Shown here: positions 26,458 to 34,893 of the stretch, one piece after another
How the letters are laid out: every line of letters starts with the position of its first letter
Numbering within the stretch: the stretch's first letter is position 1
Assembly (NCBI GenBank): GCA_944384655.1
Contig: CALWUF010000010.1
Location: forward strand, 1-64,000
DNA: 64,000 nucleotides
Direction of reading: 5' to 3'
DNA from: an uncultured Butyricicoccus sp.
GTDB lineage: Bacteria > Bacillota > Clostridia > Oscillospirales > Butyricicoccaceae
The notes under the pieces: generated by a model
Seen by the model: the letters and a program-made list of their open reading frames with translations, nothing else
The model's database searches: none
Told to the model about the DNA's origin: nothing
Made by a program: the position numbers and the translations under genes

Positions 26458-26736
26458 ATGTTTTCACAGGAAGTTCAGGTAACCAATCAGGTTGGGCTGT
26501 ATGCGCGCCCGGCTACATTTTTCATTCAGTGTGCCAATGGCTTCAAGAGCACCATTCTGGTTGAAAAGGAAGAACGCAGGGTAAATGCAAAGAGCCTGCT
26601 CGGTATTCTTTCCCTCGGCATCACCAAAGGCACGACCATTACGTTGATTGCAGATGGCGTTGACGAAGTTGAGGCTGTCAATGCGTTGACTGATCTCATT
26701 CAGTCTAATTTCAGCGATTCGAACTTCAGCGACTGA
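26458..26736 (+). CDS. HPr/Crh-like protein with Tyr at position 15
   Basis: 92-aa HPr-fold protein. The motif around the usual phosphoryl-accepting His15 reads GLYARPA, with Tyr15 in place of His, so enzyme I cannot use it as a normal PTS carrier. The regulatory Ser46 is kept in NAKSLLGIL, the site of HPr kinase. This resembles Crh of Bacillus, which has Gln15 and works only in CcpA-mediated carbon catabolite repression. AGGAG lies before the ATG, and a strong terminator follows. Whether a canonical HPr exists elsewhere in the genome cannot be seen. Confidence 0.85.
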   Translation: MFSQEVQVTNQVGLYARPATFFIQCANGFKSTILVEKEERRVNAKSLLGILSLGITKGTTITLIADGVDEVEAVNALTDLIQSNFSDSNFSD

Positions 26737-26756
26737 TTTCAATCCAAACGCACGCA

Positions 26757-26791
26757 AGAGACACCGCTTGTTTTGCGGTGTCTCTTTTTTT
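26757..26791 (+). terminator. Terminator of the HPr-like gene
   Basis: Perfect 11-bp stem (AGAGACACCGC, 26757-26767 with 26775-26785) and a T-run. It lies only 20 bases before the uvrC ATG. Confidence 0.9.
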
Positions 26792-26811
26792 CTCCGGGAA
26801 GGGAGGGCTGC

Positions 26812-28656
26812 ATGTCCAGCAGGGAAGAACTGCATCAGCGGGTACGGGCGCTGCCGCGCAAACCGGGTGTTTACCTCATGAAGAACCGGCAGGGACAGGT
26901 TATCTATGTCGGCAAGGCGAAAGCGCTTAAAAATCGTGTGTCCCAATATTTTCAAAATGAGGCAAAACACACGCCTAAAACGCGGAAAATGGTGGAAAAT
27001 ATCGATAATTTCGATATTATTGTCTGTGAATCGGAATTTGAAGCGCTGGTGCTTGAAAACCAGATGATAAAAAAATACAAGCCCAAGTACAACATTCTTC
27101 TCAAGGATGACAAAGGATATCCGTTTATCCGTGTATCTACAGATCAGCTGTATCCGGAATTCACGGTTGTGGGACGGCGTGGGAAGGATGCGGCGCGTTA
27201 TCTTGGGCCCTATGCCGGACGAGGTGCGGCGATGCAGGCGATTGATACCGTCAGCCGTGCGTTGGGTTTGCGTACCTGTCGCCGGGTATTGCCGCGCGAC
27301 ATCGGGAAATCGCGTCCATGCTTGAATGCCCAACTCGGTCGTTGCTGTGCGCCATGCGCCGGCAAGGTATCGCAGGAGGAATATGCCCAGCGCGTCGCAC
27401 AGGCGATTGATGTGCTTGAAGGCAATTACAAACAGCTTGCCGAACAGCTCGAACGGCAAATGCTGCAGGCGGCGGAGGAAGAGCGGTTTGAACAGGCGGC
27501 GCAGTTGCGCGACCGCATGCGTGCAATCACATGTGCCGGACAACATCAGATGGTGGTTGCGAGCGGATTTTCTGATACCGATATTATCGCATTTGTACAG
27601 GGCGAGACGCGCGGGTGTATTGTTACGCTGCATTATCTTGCGGGCAATTTCCATGACAAGGAATATACAATGCTGGATGGCACATCGAGCGAAGATGGTC
27701 CGGAGCTGCTCGGCAGCTATATCAAGCAATATTACGCATTGCGCGGTGTCGTGCCGCAATTGGTGCTTGTTTCAGAGGAACTTGAGGACATGGAAGCAGT
27801 GGAAGTATTTTTGCGCTCAGTTGCAGGCAAGAAGGTCACACTGACCGTTCCACAGCGCGGCAGACGGCGCGAACTGATGCACATGGCTAAGAAAAATGCG
27901 GAAGAGGAAATCGTTCGCATCGAGACCAATGCAGAGCGCCGTCGGAAATCGCTTGAGTTGTTCGGCAGCATGATGGGGCTGGCGGAAACGCCGGTCAGCT
28001 TTGAGGCATATGATATTTCAAATCTCGCGGGCACAAATACCGTGGGTTCGATGGTCGTTTTTGAAAATGGAAAACCCAAACGCAGCCAATACCGCCGCTT
28101 CCGCATTGAATCGGTTGCGCATGGGCAGGATGACTATAAAGCGATGGAAGAGATGCTGACGCGCCGGATGCAGCGATGGAAGGACGGGGATGAAAAATTT
28201 ATCAAATTGCCCAGTGTATTCCTGATCGATGGCGGTTTCGGACATGTTCGTGTGGCAAAACAGGTGCTTGACCGTTTCGGCTGCACAAAGCCTGTATTCG
28301 GCATGGTGAAAGATGACCATCACCGCACACGCGGTCTTGTCGCACCGGATGGCAGGGAATTTGGTATTTCTACGGTGCCTGCTGTTTTTACCATGGTCGG
28401 ACGCATCCAGGAAGAAGTGCACCGAGTTGCCATTACCTATCAGCGGGAGATACATGGTACAAATGCCATGCGTTCGGAATTGGACAATATTCCGGGTGTC
28501 GGAAAAAAACGACGTGCGGCGCTTTTGAAGACATTTCAGAGTATCAAACGCATCCGCGCGGCAACCATAGAGGAACTGGAAACAGCCGTACCGCACGCAA
28601 CGGCACTGGCAGTGTATCAATATTTCCACAGCGCACAGGAGGACAGGGAATCATGA
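26812..28656 (+). CDS. uvrC: UvrABC system protein C
   Basis: 614-aa nucleotide-excision-repair nuclease. An N-terminal GIY-YIG domain (GVYLMKN, VIYVGKAKALKNR), a UVR domain near residue 205 (EERFEQAAQLRDRM), an RNase H-like domain and a C-terminal helix-hairpin-helix (IPGVGKKRRAALL) are in the normal order. It makes the two incisions around UvrB-marked damage. GGAGGG lies 5 bases before the ATG at 26812. No promoter is visible between the preceding terminator and the ATG, so it probably depends on read-through or a promoter inside the upstream gene. Confidence 0.97.
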   Translation: MSSREELHQRVRALPRKPGVYLMKNRQGQVIYVGKAKALKNRVSQYFQNEAKHTPKTRKMVENIDNFDIIVCESEFEALVLENQMIKKYKPKYNILLKDDKGYPFIRVSTDQLYPEFTVVGRRGKDAARYLGPYAGRGAAMQAIDTVSRALGLRTCRRVLPRDIGKSRPCLNAQLGRCCAPCAGKVSQEEYAQRVAQAIDVLEGNYKQLAEQLERQMLQAAEEERFEQAAQLRDRMRAITCAGQHQMVVASGFSDTDIIAFVQGETRGCIVTLHYLAGNFHDKEYTMLDGTSSEDGPELLGSYIKQYYALRGVVPQLVLVSEELEDMEAVEVFLRSVAGKKVTLTVPQRGRRRELMHMAKKNAEEEIVRIETNAERRRKSLELFGSMMGLAETPVSFEAYDISNLAGTNTVGSMVVFENGKPKRSQYRRFRIESVAHGQDDYKAMEEMLTRRMQRWKDGDEKFIKLPSVFLIDGGFGHVRVAKQVLDRFGCTKPVFGMVKDDHHRTRGLVAPDGREFGISTVPAVFTMVGRIQEEVHRVAITYQREIHGTNAMRSELDNIPGVGKKRRAALLKTFQSIKRIRAATIEELETAVPHATALAVYQYFHSAQEDRES

Positions 28657-29210
28657 GAGTCATCAGCGGAAGTGCACGCGGCAAACGGTTGGATGCGGTA
28701 CCGGGGATGGATACACGCCCGACAACGGACCGTGTCAAAGAATCCGTCTTTAATATTTTACAGTTTCGCGTTGTCGGTGCGGCGATGCTGGATCTGTTTT
28801 CCGGCACTGGACAGATGGGAATTGAAGCGCTCAGCCGCGGGGCAGCGCGTGTGGTGTTTGTCGATCAGGCGCGCAAAGCGGTTTCTGTCATTCAGAAAAA
28901 TATCTCGCGTGCGCGCGTACAGACCCGTGCCGAGGTCATCTGTGCGCCATTCCAGCGCGCGTTGGAACGCCTGCGCGGGCAGAAATTTGACATTATTTTC
29001 CTCGATCCGCCCTATGGGGGCGAATTGTTAAATTCCGCGCTAAATACAGTAGAATTATTTGACATCCTGTCGTCGGATGGTATAATAATATGTGAAAGTT
29101 CCGTGGAGGATACCGTCATTTGCCCAGACAGCTTTGCCATACACAAGACCTATCGGTATGGCACGATTTGCCTGACAGCGATGCGCCGAAAGGGAGCGGA
29201 AAACGACTGA
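28653..29210 (+). CDS. rsmD: 16S rRNA (guanine-966-N2)-methyltransferase
   Basis: 185-aa SAM-dependent methyltransferase that modifies G966 of 16S rRNA. The SAM motif LDLFSGTGQMGIEAL and the catalytic IFLDPPYG (N/DPPY) are intact. It overlaps uvrC by four bases and precedes coaD, the usual Firmicutes pairing. Confidence 0.94.
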   Translation: MRVISGSARGKRLDAVPGMDTRPTTDRVKESVFNILQFRVVGAAMLDLFSGTGQMGIEALSRGAARVVFVDQARKAVSVIQKNISRARVQTRAEVICAPFQRALERLRGQKFDIIFLDPPYGGELLNSALNTVELFDILSSDGIIICESSVEDTVICPDSFAIHKTYRYGTICLTAMRRKGAEND

Positions 29211-29246
29211 GAAGGTTCCGTCAATGGGGGACCGGAAAGGCATGCT

Positions 29247-29732
29247 ATGAGAATTGCGGTATATCCCGGCAGCTTTGACCCTGCCACGCTCGGACATTTG
29301 GACATCATTCGGCGTGCATCCTGCCTGTTTGATAAACTCATTGTTGCACCGATGATCAACGGCGAAAAGCATTCATCGTTTACCATGGAGGAAAAGGTGG
29401 ATTTCATTCAGCGCATGACACGTGGGCTTTCCAACGTAGAGGTGGAAAGCTTTGGCGGGCTGTTGGCGGACTATGTGAAGGAAAAAAACGCTTGTGCGAT
29501 TATCAAGGGTCTTCGCGCAGTGTCCGATTTTGAATATGAGTTTCAGATGGCGCTTGCGAATAAAAAATTAAATTCAGATGTAGACACCGTGTTTTTGATG
29601 ACGGGGCAAAAATATCTGTTTCTCAGCTCGACAATTGTGCGCGACATCGCGCGCCATGGGGGAGATATTACCGGCTTTGTTCCGGAGGAGATCCGCGAAG
29701 ATATTATGAAAAAACTGGCTCGGACGAAGTAA
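29247..29732 (+). CDS. coaD: Phosphopantetheine adenylyltransferase
   Basis: 161-aa enzyme that makes dephospho-CoA from phosphopantetheine and ATP. The nucleotidyltransferase motif GSFDPATLGHLDII (TxGH) and the C-terminal SSTIVRDIA block are intact. It follows rsmD by 36 bases and is co-transcribed. Confidence 0.95.
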   Translation: MRIAVYPGSFDPATLGHLDIIRRASCLFDKLIVAPMINGEKHSSFTMEEKVDFIQRMTRGLSNVEVESFGGLLADYVKEKNACAIIKGLRAVSDFEYEFQMALANKKLNSDVDTVFLMTGQKYLFLSSTIVRDIARHGGDITGFVPEEIREDIMKKLARTK

Positions 29733-29778
29733 GCGTCTGAACATCAGATGGATTATAATCATGGGAGGGCTTTAAGAT

Positions 29779-30240
29779 ATGGTTGCTGTTTTAGAAGAAC
29801 TTATAAATTCGTTATATGACATGATTCAGGAGGCGCGCAGCGTCCCGCTCAGCACGGAAAAGTGCATGCTTGATCGCGAAAAGGCATTGGATATTTTGGA
29901 TGAAATCCGCACCAGCATGCCGAAGGATCTCGAAATGGCGCGTGCCATTGTCGAGAAACGCAATGAGATGGTTGCAGCCGGTAAAAAGGAAGCGGATGAC
30001 CTGCGCCGGAAGGCAGAAGATTATGTGCGCAAGACCGTAAACGAAAGCGCACTGCTTGCAGAAGCACAGCAGAAGGCGGATGGGATCGTATCTAACGCGG
30101 AGCAGCAGGCAGTGCAGTTGCGCAATGCCGTCAACAATTATTGCAATGACAAGCTGAGTGCGACGGAGGCGTGCGCACAGGCGATGCTGGAGGAGATACG
30201 TAAATGCCGCCAGCAGTTTGACAGTGCAAATGAAAAATGA
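29779..30240 (+). CDS. Coiled-coil protein of unknown function
   Basis: 153-aa soluble, highly helical protein rich in Ala, Glu, Lys and Gln, with a long predicted coiled coil from about residue 50 to 150 that resembles the stalk subunits of ATPases. Homologues next to coaD in clostridia are often labelled ATPase, without functional proof. GGGAGG lies upstream. Its position between coaD and mraZ, with a terminator-like hairpin behind it, makes it the last gene of the uvrC operon. A scaffold role at the membrane or division site is speculation. Confidence 0.75.
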   Translation: MVAVLEELINSLYDMIQEARSVPLSTEKCMLDREKALDILDEIRTSMPKDLEMARAIVEKRNEMVAAGKKEADDLRRKAEDYVRKTVNESALLAEAQQKADGIVSNAEQQAVQLRNAVNNYCNDKLSATEACAQAMLEEIRKCRQQFDSANEK

Positions 30241-30261
30241 TCGTCTCATATGGGGAAACAT

Positions 30262-30296
30262 AGGGCAGAGAATGGACGCAGTCTGTTCTCTGCCCT
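30262..30296 (+). terminator. Weak terminator after the coiled-coil gene
   Basis: Perfect 11-bp stem (AGGGCAGAGAA, 30262-30272 with 30286-30296), followed by a GT-rich rather than pure T tract. Confidence 0.6.
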
Positions 30297-30327
30297 TGCT
30301 GTTTTGTGTGAAGTTCCAAAATACAAC

Positions 30328-30359
30328 GCGAACATTCGAACATACGTTCGAATGTTCGC
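30328..30359. promoter_or_regulatory. Perfect 32-bp palindrome with LexA-type core upstream of mraZ
   Basis: 14-bp arms (30328-30341 and 30346-30359) flank a 4-base centre ATAC. The core CGAAC-ATAC-GTTCG (30337-30350) matches the Gram-positive LexA box exactly, and the outer arms repeat CGAAC/GTTCG half-sites 8 bases further out. It lies about 60 bases upstream of the mraZ -35. There is no T-run, so it is not a terminator. Confidence 0.6.
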
Positions 30360-30419
30360 AATTTGTTCACAAATCACTAAAAAAGTCGGGATTCCTGCTC
30401 AAAAAAATCTTACATGTCC

Positions 30420-30448
30420 TTGCAATTTGAGATTACAAACCGTATAAT
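30420..30448 (+). promoter_or_regulatory. mraZ / dcw promoter
   Basis: TTGCAA (30420-30425), 17-base spacer, TATAAT (30443-30448). Confidence 0.75.
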
Positions 30449-30457
30449 AAAACTACG

Positions 30458-30472
30458 GTGGGGAAAGGTGGA
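30458..30472 (+). promoter_or_regulatory. MraZ-type operator repeats
   Basis: Direct repeats GTGGG-GAAAG-GTGGA with a 10-base period, matching the GTGGG-N5 pattern that MraZ binds to repress its own cluster. They start just after the -10 element, so binding would block initiation. Confidence 0.6.
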
Positions 30473-30518
30473 GCGAAAGACCACGGATTTCTGCTGAACA
30501 GGACAGGAGGGCATCTCT

Positions 30519-30935
30519 GTGAAGGGTGAGTACCAGCATACCTTGGATGCAAAAGGTCGCCTGTTCATTCCCGCAAAGCTCCGGGAAGAGCTGGGCGACA
30601 GTTTTGTCGTGACCAAAGGGCTGGATGAATGCCTGTTCCTGTACCCACTGGATGCATGGAAGACGCTGGAGGAGAAAATCCGGCAGCTCCCTATGTCGAA
30701 GTCGAGAAACTTACAGCGATTCTTCCTGTCGGCGGCGGCTGACGTCACCGTGGACAAGCAGGGTCGCATTGTCGTTCCACCTGTCTTGCGCAATCATGCG
30801 AAGTTGAAGCGCGATGTGACGATTATCGGCGTCCTCGATCGCGCAGAGATCTGGGATAGACAGCGGTGGGACGAATATAACGGTCAGTTGGATACGGGCA
30901 GCATCGCGGAAGCAATGGAAGATTTGGGCTTTTGA
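30519..30935 (+). CDS. mraZ: Transcriptional regulator MraZ
   Basis: 138-aa AbrB-like protein with two SpoVT/AbrB-type repeats, each with a DxKGRxxxP motif (DAKGRLFIP near residue 10, DKQGRIVVP near 84). It is the conserved first gene of the dcw cluster, represses it, and forms ring-shaped oligomers. The start is GTG at 30519 with AGGAGGG 8 bases upstream. It is followed by rsmH after 18 bases. Confidence 0.95.
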   Translation: MKGEYQHTLDAKGRLFIPAKLREELGDSFVVTKGLDECLFLYPLDAWKTLEEKIRQLPMSKSRNLQRFFLSAAADVTVDKQGRIVVPPVLRNHAKLKRDVTIIGVLDRAEIWDRQRWDEYNGQLDTGSIAEAMEDLGF

Positions 30936-30953
30936 CGGAGGATTCAAACAGGA

Positions 30954-31898
30954 ATGGAATTTCAACATGTTTCAATTTTGCTTTCCGAATGCCTTGATAG
31001 CCTGAATATCCGCCCGGATGGCATTTATGTCGATGCGACGTTGGGCGGCGCGGGGCATTCCCTGCACATCGCGCAGCGGCTGACCAGGGGGGGCAGGCTG
31101 ATCGCACTCGATCGCGATGACATGGCGCTGGAACATGCAAGGGATCGTTTGGCAGGCGTCATCGATCGTGTCACATTGGTCAAAAGTGATTTCCGCAATT
31201 TGGATACGGCGCTGGCGTCGTGTGGGGTCAGTCGGGTGGATGGCATCTTGTTTGATCTGGGCGTTTCCTCTCCACAGTTGGACATCGCTGAGCGAGGATT
31301 TTCCTATATGCAGGATGCGCGGCTCGATATGCGCATGGATCAGAAGCAGCAGCTTTCCGCTTACGAAGTTGTCAATGAGTGGGACCGTGCACAATTGCGC
31401 CGGATTTTACAGGAGTATGGCGAAGAACGCTATGCGCCGCAGATTGCCGCGGCCATTGACCGCGCCAGACAGCAGCAGCCGATTGAAACGACAATCCAGC
31501 TCGCAGACATCATCCGAAATGCAATGCCTCCGGCAGCTCGCCGTGAAAAACAGCATCCCGCCAAACGCAGCTTTCAGGCGATCCGCATTGCGGTCAACGA
31601 TGAACTGATGGCTGTGCAGGAGGCAATGGATCGTGCAATTGATGCACTGGCGCCCGGCGGACGGCTGGCGGTGATCACATTCCATTCCCTGGAGGATCGC
31701 ATTGTCAAGACTGCGTTCCGAAAGGCGACACAGGGCTGCACCTGCCCAAAGGATTTCCCTGTCTGTGTATGTGGGAAAACGGCAAAGGTGAAATTGGTAG
31801 CACGTAAGCCGATGCTGCCGTCTATGCAGGAAATCGCTCAAAATCCCCGCGCACGTAGCGCTAAATTGAGAGTGTGTGAAAAATTATCGGAAGGTTAA
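30954..31898 (+). CDS. rsmH: 16S rRNA (cytosine-1402-N4)-methyltransferase
   Basis: 314-aa MraW/RsmH enzyme. The SAM site VDATLGGAGHS, the GFSYMQDARLDMRMD block and the C-terminal CTCPKDFPVC segment with paired Cys are typical. It methylates C1402 in the ribosomal P site. GGAGG lies before the ATG, and it continues directly into ftsL. Confidence 0.96.
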   Translation: MEFQHVSILLSECLDSLNIRPDGIYVDATLGGAGHSLHIAQRLTRGGRLIALDRDDMALEHARDRLAGVIDRVTLVKSDFRNLDTALASCGVSRVDGILFDLGVSSPQLDIAERGFSYMQDARLDMRMDQKQQLSAYEVVNEWDRAQLRRILQEYGEERYAPQIAAAIDRARQQQPIETTIQLADIIRNAMPPAARREKQHPAKRSFQAIRIAVNDELMAVQEAMDRAIDALAPGGRLAVITFHSLEDRIVKTAFRKATQGCTCPKDFPVCVCGKTAKVKLVARKPMLPSMQEIAQNPRARSAKLRVCEKLSEG

Positions 31899-31915
31899 GG
31901 GGGAGCGGCTCAAGA

Positions 31916-32395
31916 ATGAGAGAGTATTCCGAGCGCGATGCAGCAGTTGCCCGCGCTGTTTCAGATAGAAATAGAACTATAAATAGAAGAAGACGGGAGC
32001 GTCAGCGCGCATTGCGCCGCCGCAAACGCATTCATATGCTGGCAATAGGTGTGATTGTCGTGATGGGTGTATTTATTGCGGTCACTACCGTGTCGTATTC
32101 TGTCCAAATGACTGAACTGAAAGGTCAAGTTGAACAGAAACAGGCGGAGCTTGCGCAATTAAACAGTGAGTATGTTTCGCTCAACGCGAAAAAGGAAAAT
32201 TCAGTCGATCTGGATCAAGTGGAGAACTATGCCAAGAATGTGCTTGGGCTGGTCAAAATGGATCGCAGTCAGGAGGAATATCTCGAACTCCAAAAAACCG
32301 ATCAGGTTGAGGTAAATGAAGCTTCCAGTGGGGTGGACAAACTGGTCTCCAGTTTTGTAAAGAGCTTCAATGCCATTTTATCATTTTTGCGATGA
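31916..32395 (+). CDS. ftsL: Cell division protein FtsL
   Basis: 159-aa bitopic protein in the usual ftsL position between rsmH and the division PBP. A very basic cytoplasmic N-terminus is followed by one membrane helix at about residues 41-63 (LAIGVIVVMGVFIAVTT) and an outer leucine-zipper-type coiled coil with the segment YAKNVLGLVK that is conserved in DivIC/FtsL. It joins FtsQ (DivIB) in the divisome. Sequence conservation is low in this family, so the name rests on topology and position. Confidence 0.8.
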   Translation: MREYSERDAAVARAVSDRNRTINRRRRERQRALRRRKRIHMLAIGVIVVMGVFIAVTTVSYSVQMTELKGQVEQKQAELAQLNSEYVSLNAKKENSVDLDQVENYAKNVLGLVKMDRSQEEYLELQKTDQVEVNEASSGVDKLVSSFVKSFNAILSFLR

Positions 32396-32423
32396 TGCAA
32401 CCATATACATATTGAAAGCAGTG

Positions 32424-32463
32424 GGAGTGAGAAGTGTGAGCAACCTTCTGACTCCTGTTTTTT
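32424..32463 (+). terminator. Terminator between ftsL and the division PBP
   Basis: 11-bp stem with one central mismatch (32424-32434 with 32445-32455) and a T-run. It splits the dcw cluster into two transcriptional parts or works as a partial terminator. Confidence 0.7.
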
Positions 32464-32495
32464 GTTATAATGACGATGAAATGACGCTACAGTTG

Positions 32496-32504
32496 TGATA
32501 TAAT
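32496..32504 (+). promoter_or_regulatory. Extended -10 promoter of the division PBP gene
   Basis: TGA-TATAAT, an extended -10, in the 169-base gap after the ftsL terminator. There is no clear -35. Confidence 0.5.
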
Positions 32505-32564
32505 AACATGTATTCCGCGTTGATATAGATATAAGGCGGAAAGGAACGATAGGAGAACAGGCAT

Positions 32565-34877
32565 ATGGCACAGAAACACTCCAGCAAACCGAATAAATCC
32601 ATGCGGCAGCGGATTTCTTTTTTGATTCTGGTGTTTGCCGTGCTGGGTTTCGTCGTAGTTGCGGCGAAGTTGTTTTACATGCAGATTATCAACACCAATT
32701 TTTATCAGAGCAAGGCTGCGGAAAACCAGACAAAGGATCTGATTATTACACCGACGCGCGGCACGATTTATGACCGCAATATGACGGAACTTGCTGTGAG
32801 CGCGACCACACAGGAAATCAGTGTCGATCCATCTATTATCCGTGATAAGGGTGAGTCTTCGGTTGAGAAGAAACAGGACGCAGATGGAAATACTGTTGAT
32901 CCGACTGAGGAAGACATTGAAGAGGCAATCCTGAGCTATCAGCAAAAAATTGCCACCGTGCTTGCGGAAAAACTCGAACTCGATTATGATGAAACGCTGG
33001 AAAAAATTCAGCGGGATGTGTCTTATGTGCGCATTGCGCGGCGCGTGGATGCGGATATCGCCGATGAGCTGATGCAGCAATTGGAGGAAGAAAATCTTTC
33101 CGGTGTGTATACGACGGCGGATTCCAAACGGTACTACCGTTACGGCACATTTGCTTCGCAGGTGATCGGGTTTACCAACGATGACGGCGAGGGCTTATAT
33201 GGCATAGAACTGCAATATAATGATGTACTGAAAGGCGTTGCAGGGCGTGTGGTCAAAGCCACCAATGCGCTCGGCTCGGATATGCCGTATGACTATGAAA
33301 AATATGTGCCGGAGCAGGATGGCGACGGCGTCGTCTTGTCATTGGATGAGGGCGTGCAGCACTATCTCGAAAAGCATCTGGAGGAAGCGCTGAACGACTA
33401 TCAGGCGGAAAAAGGTGTGTGTGGAATTGTCATGGATATCAAGACAGGTGAAATCCTTGCCATGTCTACCAAGCCGGACTTTGATCTGAATGACCCGCGT
33501 ACCATTCCCGAGGAATATACTTCCCTGCTCGCCGAATTGGATAACCTCAGTGGTGAGGAATACAGCAGCAAATACAGTGAAATTTTGTTGCGGTTGTGGC
33601 GCAACAAGGCAATCAACGATACCTATGAACCAGGTTCCACATTTAAGATCTTTACAGTTTCATCTGCGCTGGAAGCGGATGTCGTCGAAGACAGCGACAC
33701 TTTTTCCTGTGGAGGTTCAAAGGTCGTGAGCGATCGCACGATCCGATGCTGGAAGACGGGCGGGCACGGTACACAGACACTGGGGCAGACGCTGGAAAAT
33801 TCGTGCAACGTTGCGATGATGGATATTGGCGCGCTTTTGGGTTCAGATGTGTTCCGTAAATTCTTTGAGGCTTATGGTCTGATGGAAAAGACGGGCATCG
33901 ACCTGCCGGGCGAAGCCACGGGTATTTTCTTCGATGATCCGATGGGCGAGGTCGATCTGGCAACAGCATCCTTCGGTCAGAACTTCCAGGTCACACCGCT
34001 TCAGGAACTGTGTATGGTTGCAGCCGTGTGCAATGATGGAAATCTCGTCACACCGCATGTGGTGAAAGAGATTGTCGATACCGATGGAAATGTCAAGCAG
34101 ACAATCCAGACGGAAGTCAAGCGTCAGGTTATTTCGGAGGAGACCAGCAGCCTGATGCGCACATATTTGGAAAACGTTGTTTCGGAGGGCACCGGTCAGA
34201 ATGCGTATGTCGCAGGCTATCGAGTCGGCGGCAAAACGGCAACCTCGCAGAAACAGCCAAAAAGTGATGATAGCCTGCGTATTGCATCGTTTATCGGCGT
34301 GGCGCCGATGGATGACCCGCAGTATGCGGTACTCGTCATGATCGATGAACCGCAGACCTCGGTCAAAGGTGGCGGCGCGCTCGCTGCGCCGACCGTCGGA
34401 CGCATTTTTGAAGATATCCTGCCCTATCTGGGTGTGGAAGCGGTTTATTCTGAAGAGGAAACGGACCGTCAGGAAATCACCATCCCATCGTTGGTTGGCA
34501 AAACAGTTGAGGAAGCAAAAGCCGCATTGGATGAGCTTGGATTGTCGTACCGCATCAGCGGGGATGGCGATGAAGTCACCGATCAGCTCCCGGCAGTAGG
34601 AATTTCAATTCAGCCCAATAATCAGGTGGTTTTGTACTGCGGCGATAGCAAGCCGGTAGATAAAGTGGAAGTTCCGGATGTCAGCGGCATGAGCATTGAG
34701 GCGGCGCGCCAACAGCTCGCAGCCGTTGGATTATATATGAAACAGAATGGCGTTGCGGACTGGCGTGCAAGCGGTGCATCTGTTGCGATGCAGCAGAGTC
34801 CGGCGGCAGGAAGCCAGGCTTCCCCTGGTTCAGTTGTGACTGTGGCATTCGGCAATGCAGTTACCAGTCAGGAATAA
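32565..34877 (+). CDS. Class B penicillin-binding protein with PASTA domains (FtsI/SpoVD type)
   Basis: 770-aa transpeptidase. One N-terminal membrane helix (about residues 21-43) is followed by a dimerisation domain and the catalytic domain with the active-site PGSTFK and SCN motifs. The third motif, normally KTG, reads KTA (codons 557-559). Two PASTA domains end the protein (about 640-700 and 702-765). The cluster position matches FtsI/PbpB; PASTA-bearing SpoVD-type PBPs in Firmicutes serve spore cortex, so the exact role is open. AGGAG lies before the ATG, and it is preceded by its own promoter. Confidence 0.9.
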   Translation: MAQKHSSKPNKSMRQRISFLILVFAVLGFVVVAAKLFYMQIINTNFYQSKAAENQTKDLIITPTRGTIYDRNMTELAVSATTQEISVDPSIIRDKGESSVEKKQDADGNTVDPTEEDIEEAILSYQQKIATVLAEKLELDYDETLEKIQRDVSYVRIARRVDADIADELMQQLEEENLSGVYTTADSKRYYRYGTFASQVIGFTNDDGEGLYGIELQYNDVLKGVAGRVVKATNALGSDMPYDYEKYVPEQDGDGVVLSLDEGVQHYLEKHLEEALNDYQAEKGVCGIVMDIKTGEILAMSTKPDFDLNDPRTIPEEYTSLLAELDNLSGEEYSSKYSEILLRLWRNKAINDTYEPGSTFKIFTVSSALEADVVEDSDTFSCGGSKVVSDRTIRCWKTGGHGTQTLGQTLENSCNVAMMDIGALLGSDVFRKFFEAYGLMEKTGIDLPGEATGIFFDDPMGEVDLATASFGQNFQVTPLQELCMVAAVCNDGNLVTPHVVKEIVDTDGNVKQTIQTEVKRQVISEETSSLMRTYLENVVSEGTGQNAYVAGYRVGGKTATSQKQPKSDDSLRIASFIGVAPMDDPQYAVLVMIDEPQTSVKGGGALAAPTVGRIFEDILPYLGVEAVYSEEETDRQEITIPSLVGKTVEEAKAALDELGLSYRISGDGDEVTDQLPAVGISIQPNNQVVLYCGDSKPVDKVEVPDVSGMSIEAARQQLAAVGLYMKQNGVADWRASGASVAMQQSPAAGSQASPGSVVTVAFGNAVTSQE

Positions 34878-34893
34878 AAGGAGGGCGTATAAA

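Noticed and set aside
26464..27759. Open frame of 431 codons on the minus strand, opposite the HPr-like gene and uvrC
   Set aside because: It spans two unrelated genes, including the strong terminator between them, and shows no domain; it is a shadow of high-GC third positions.
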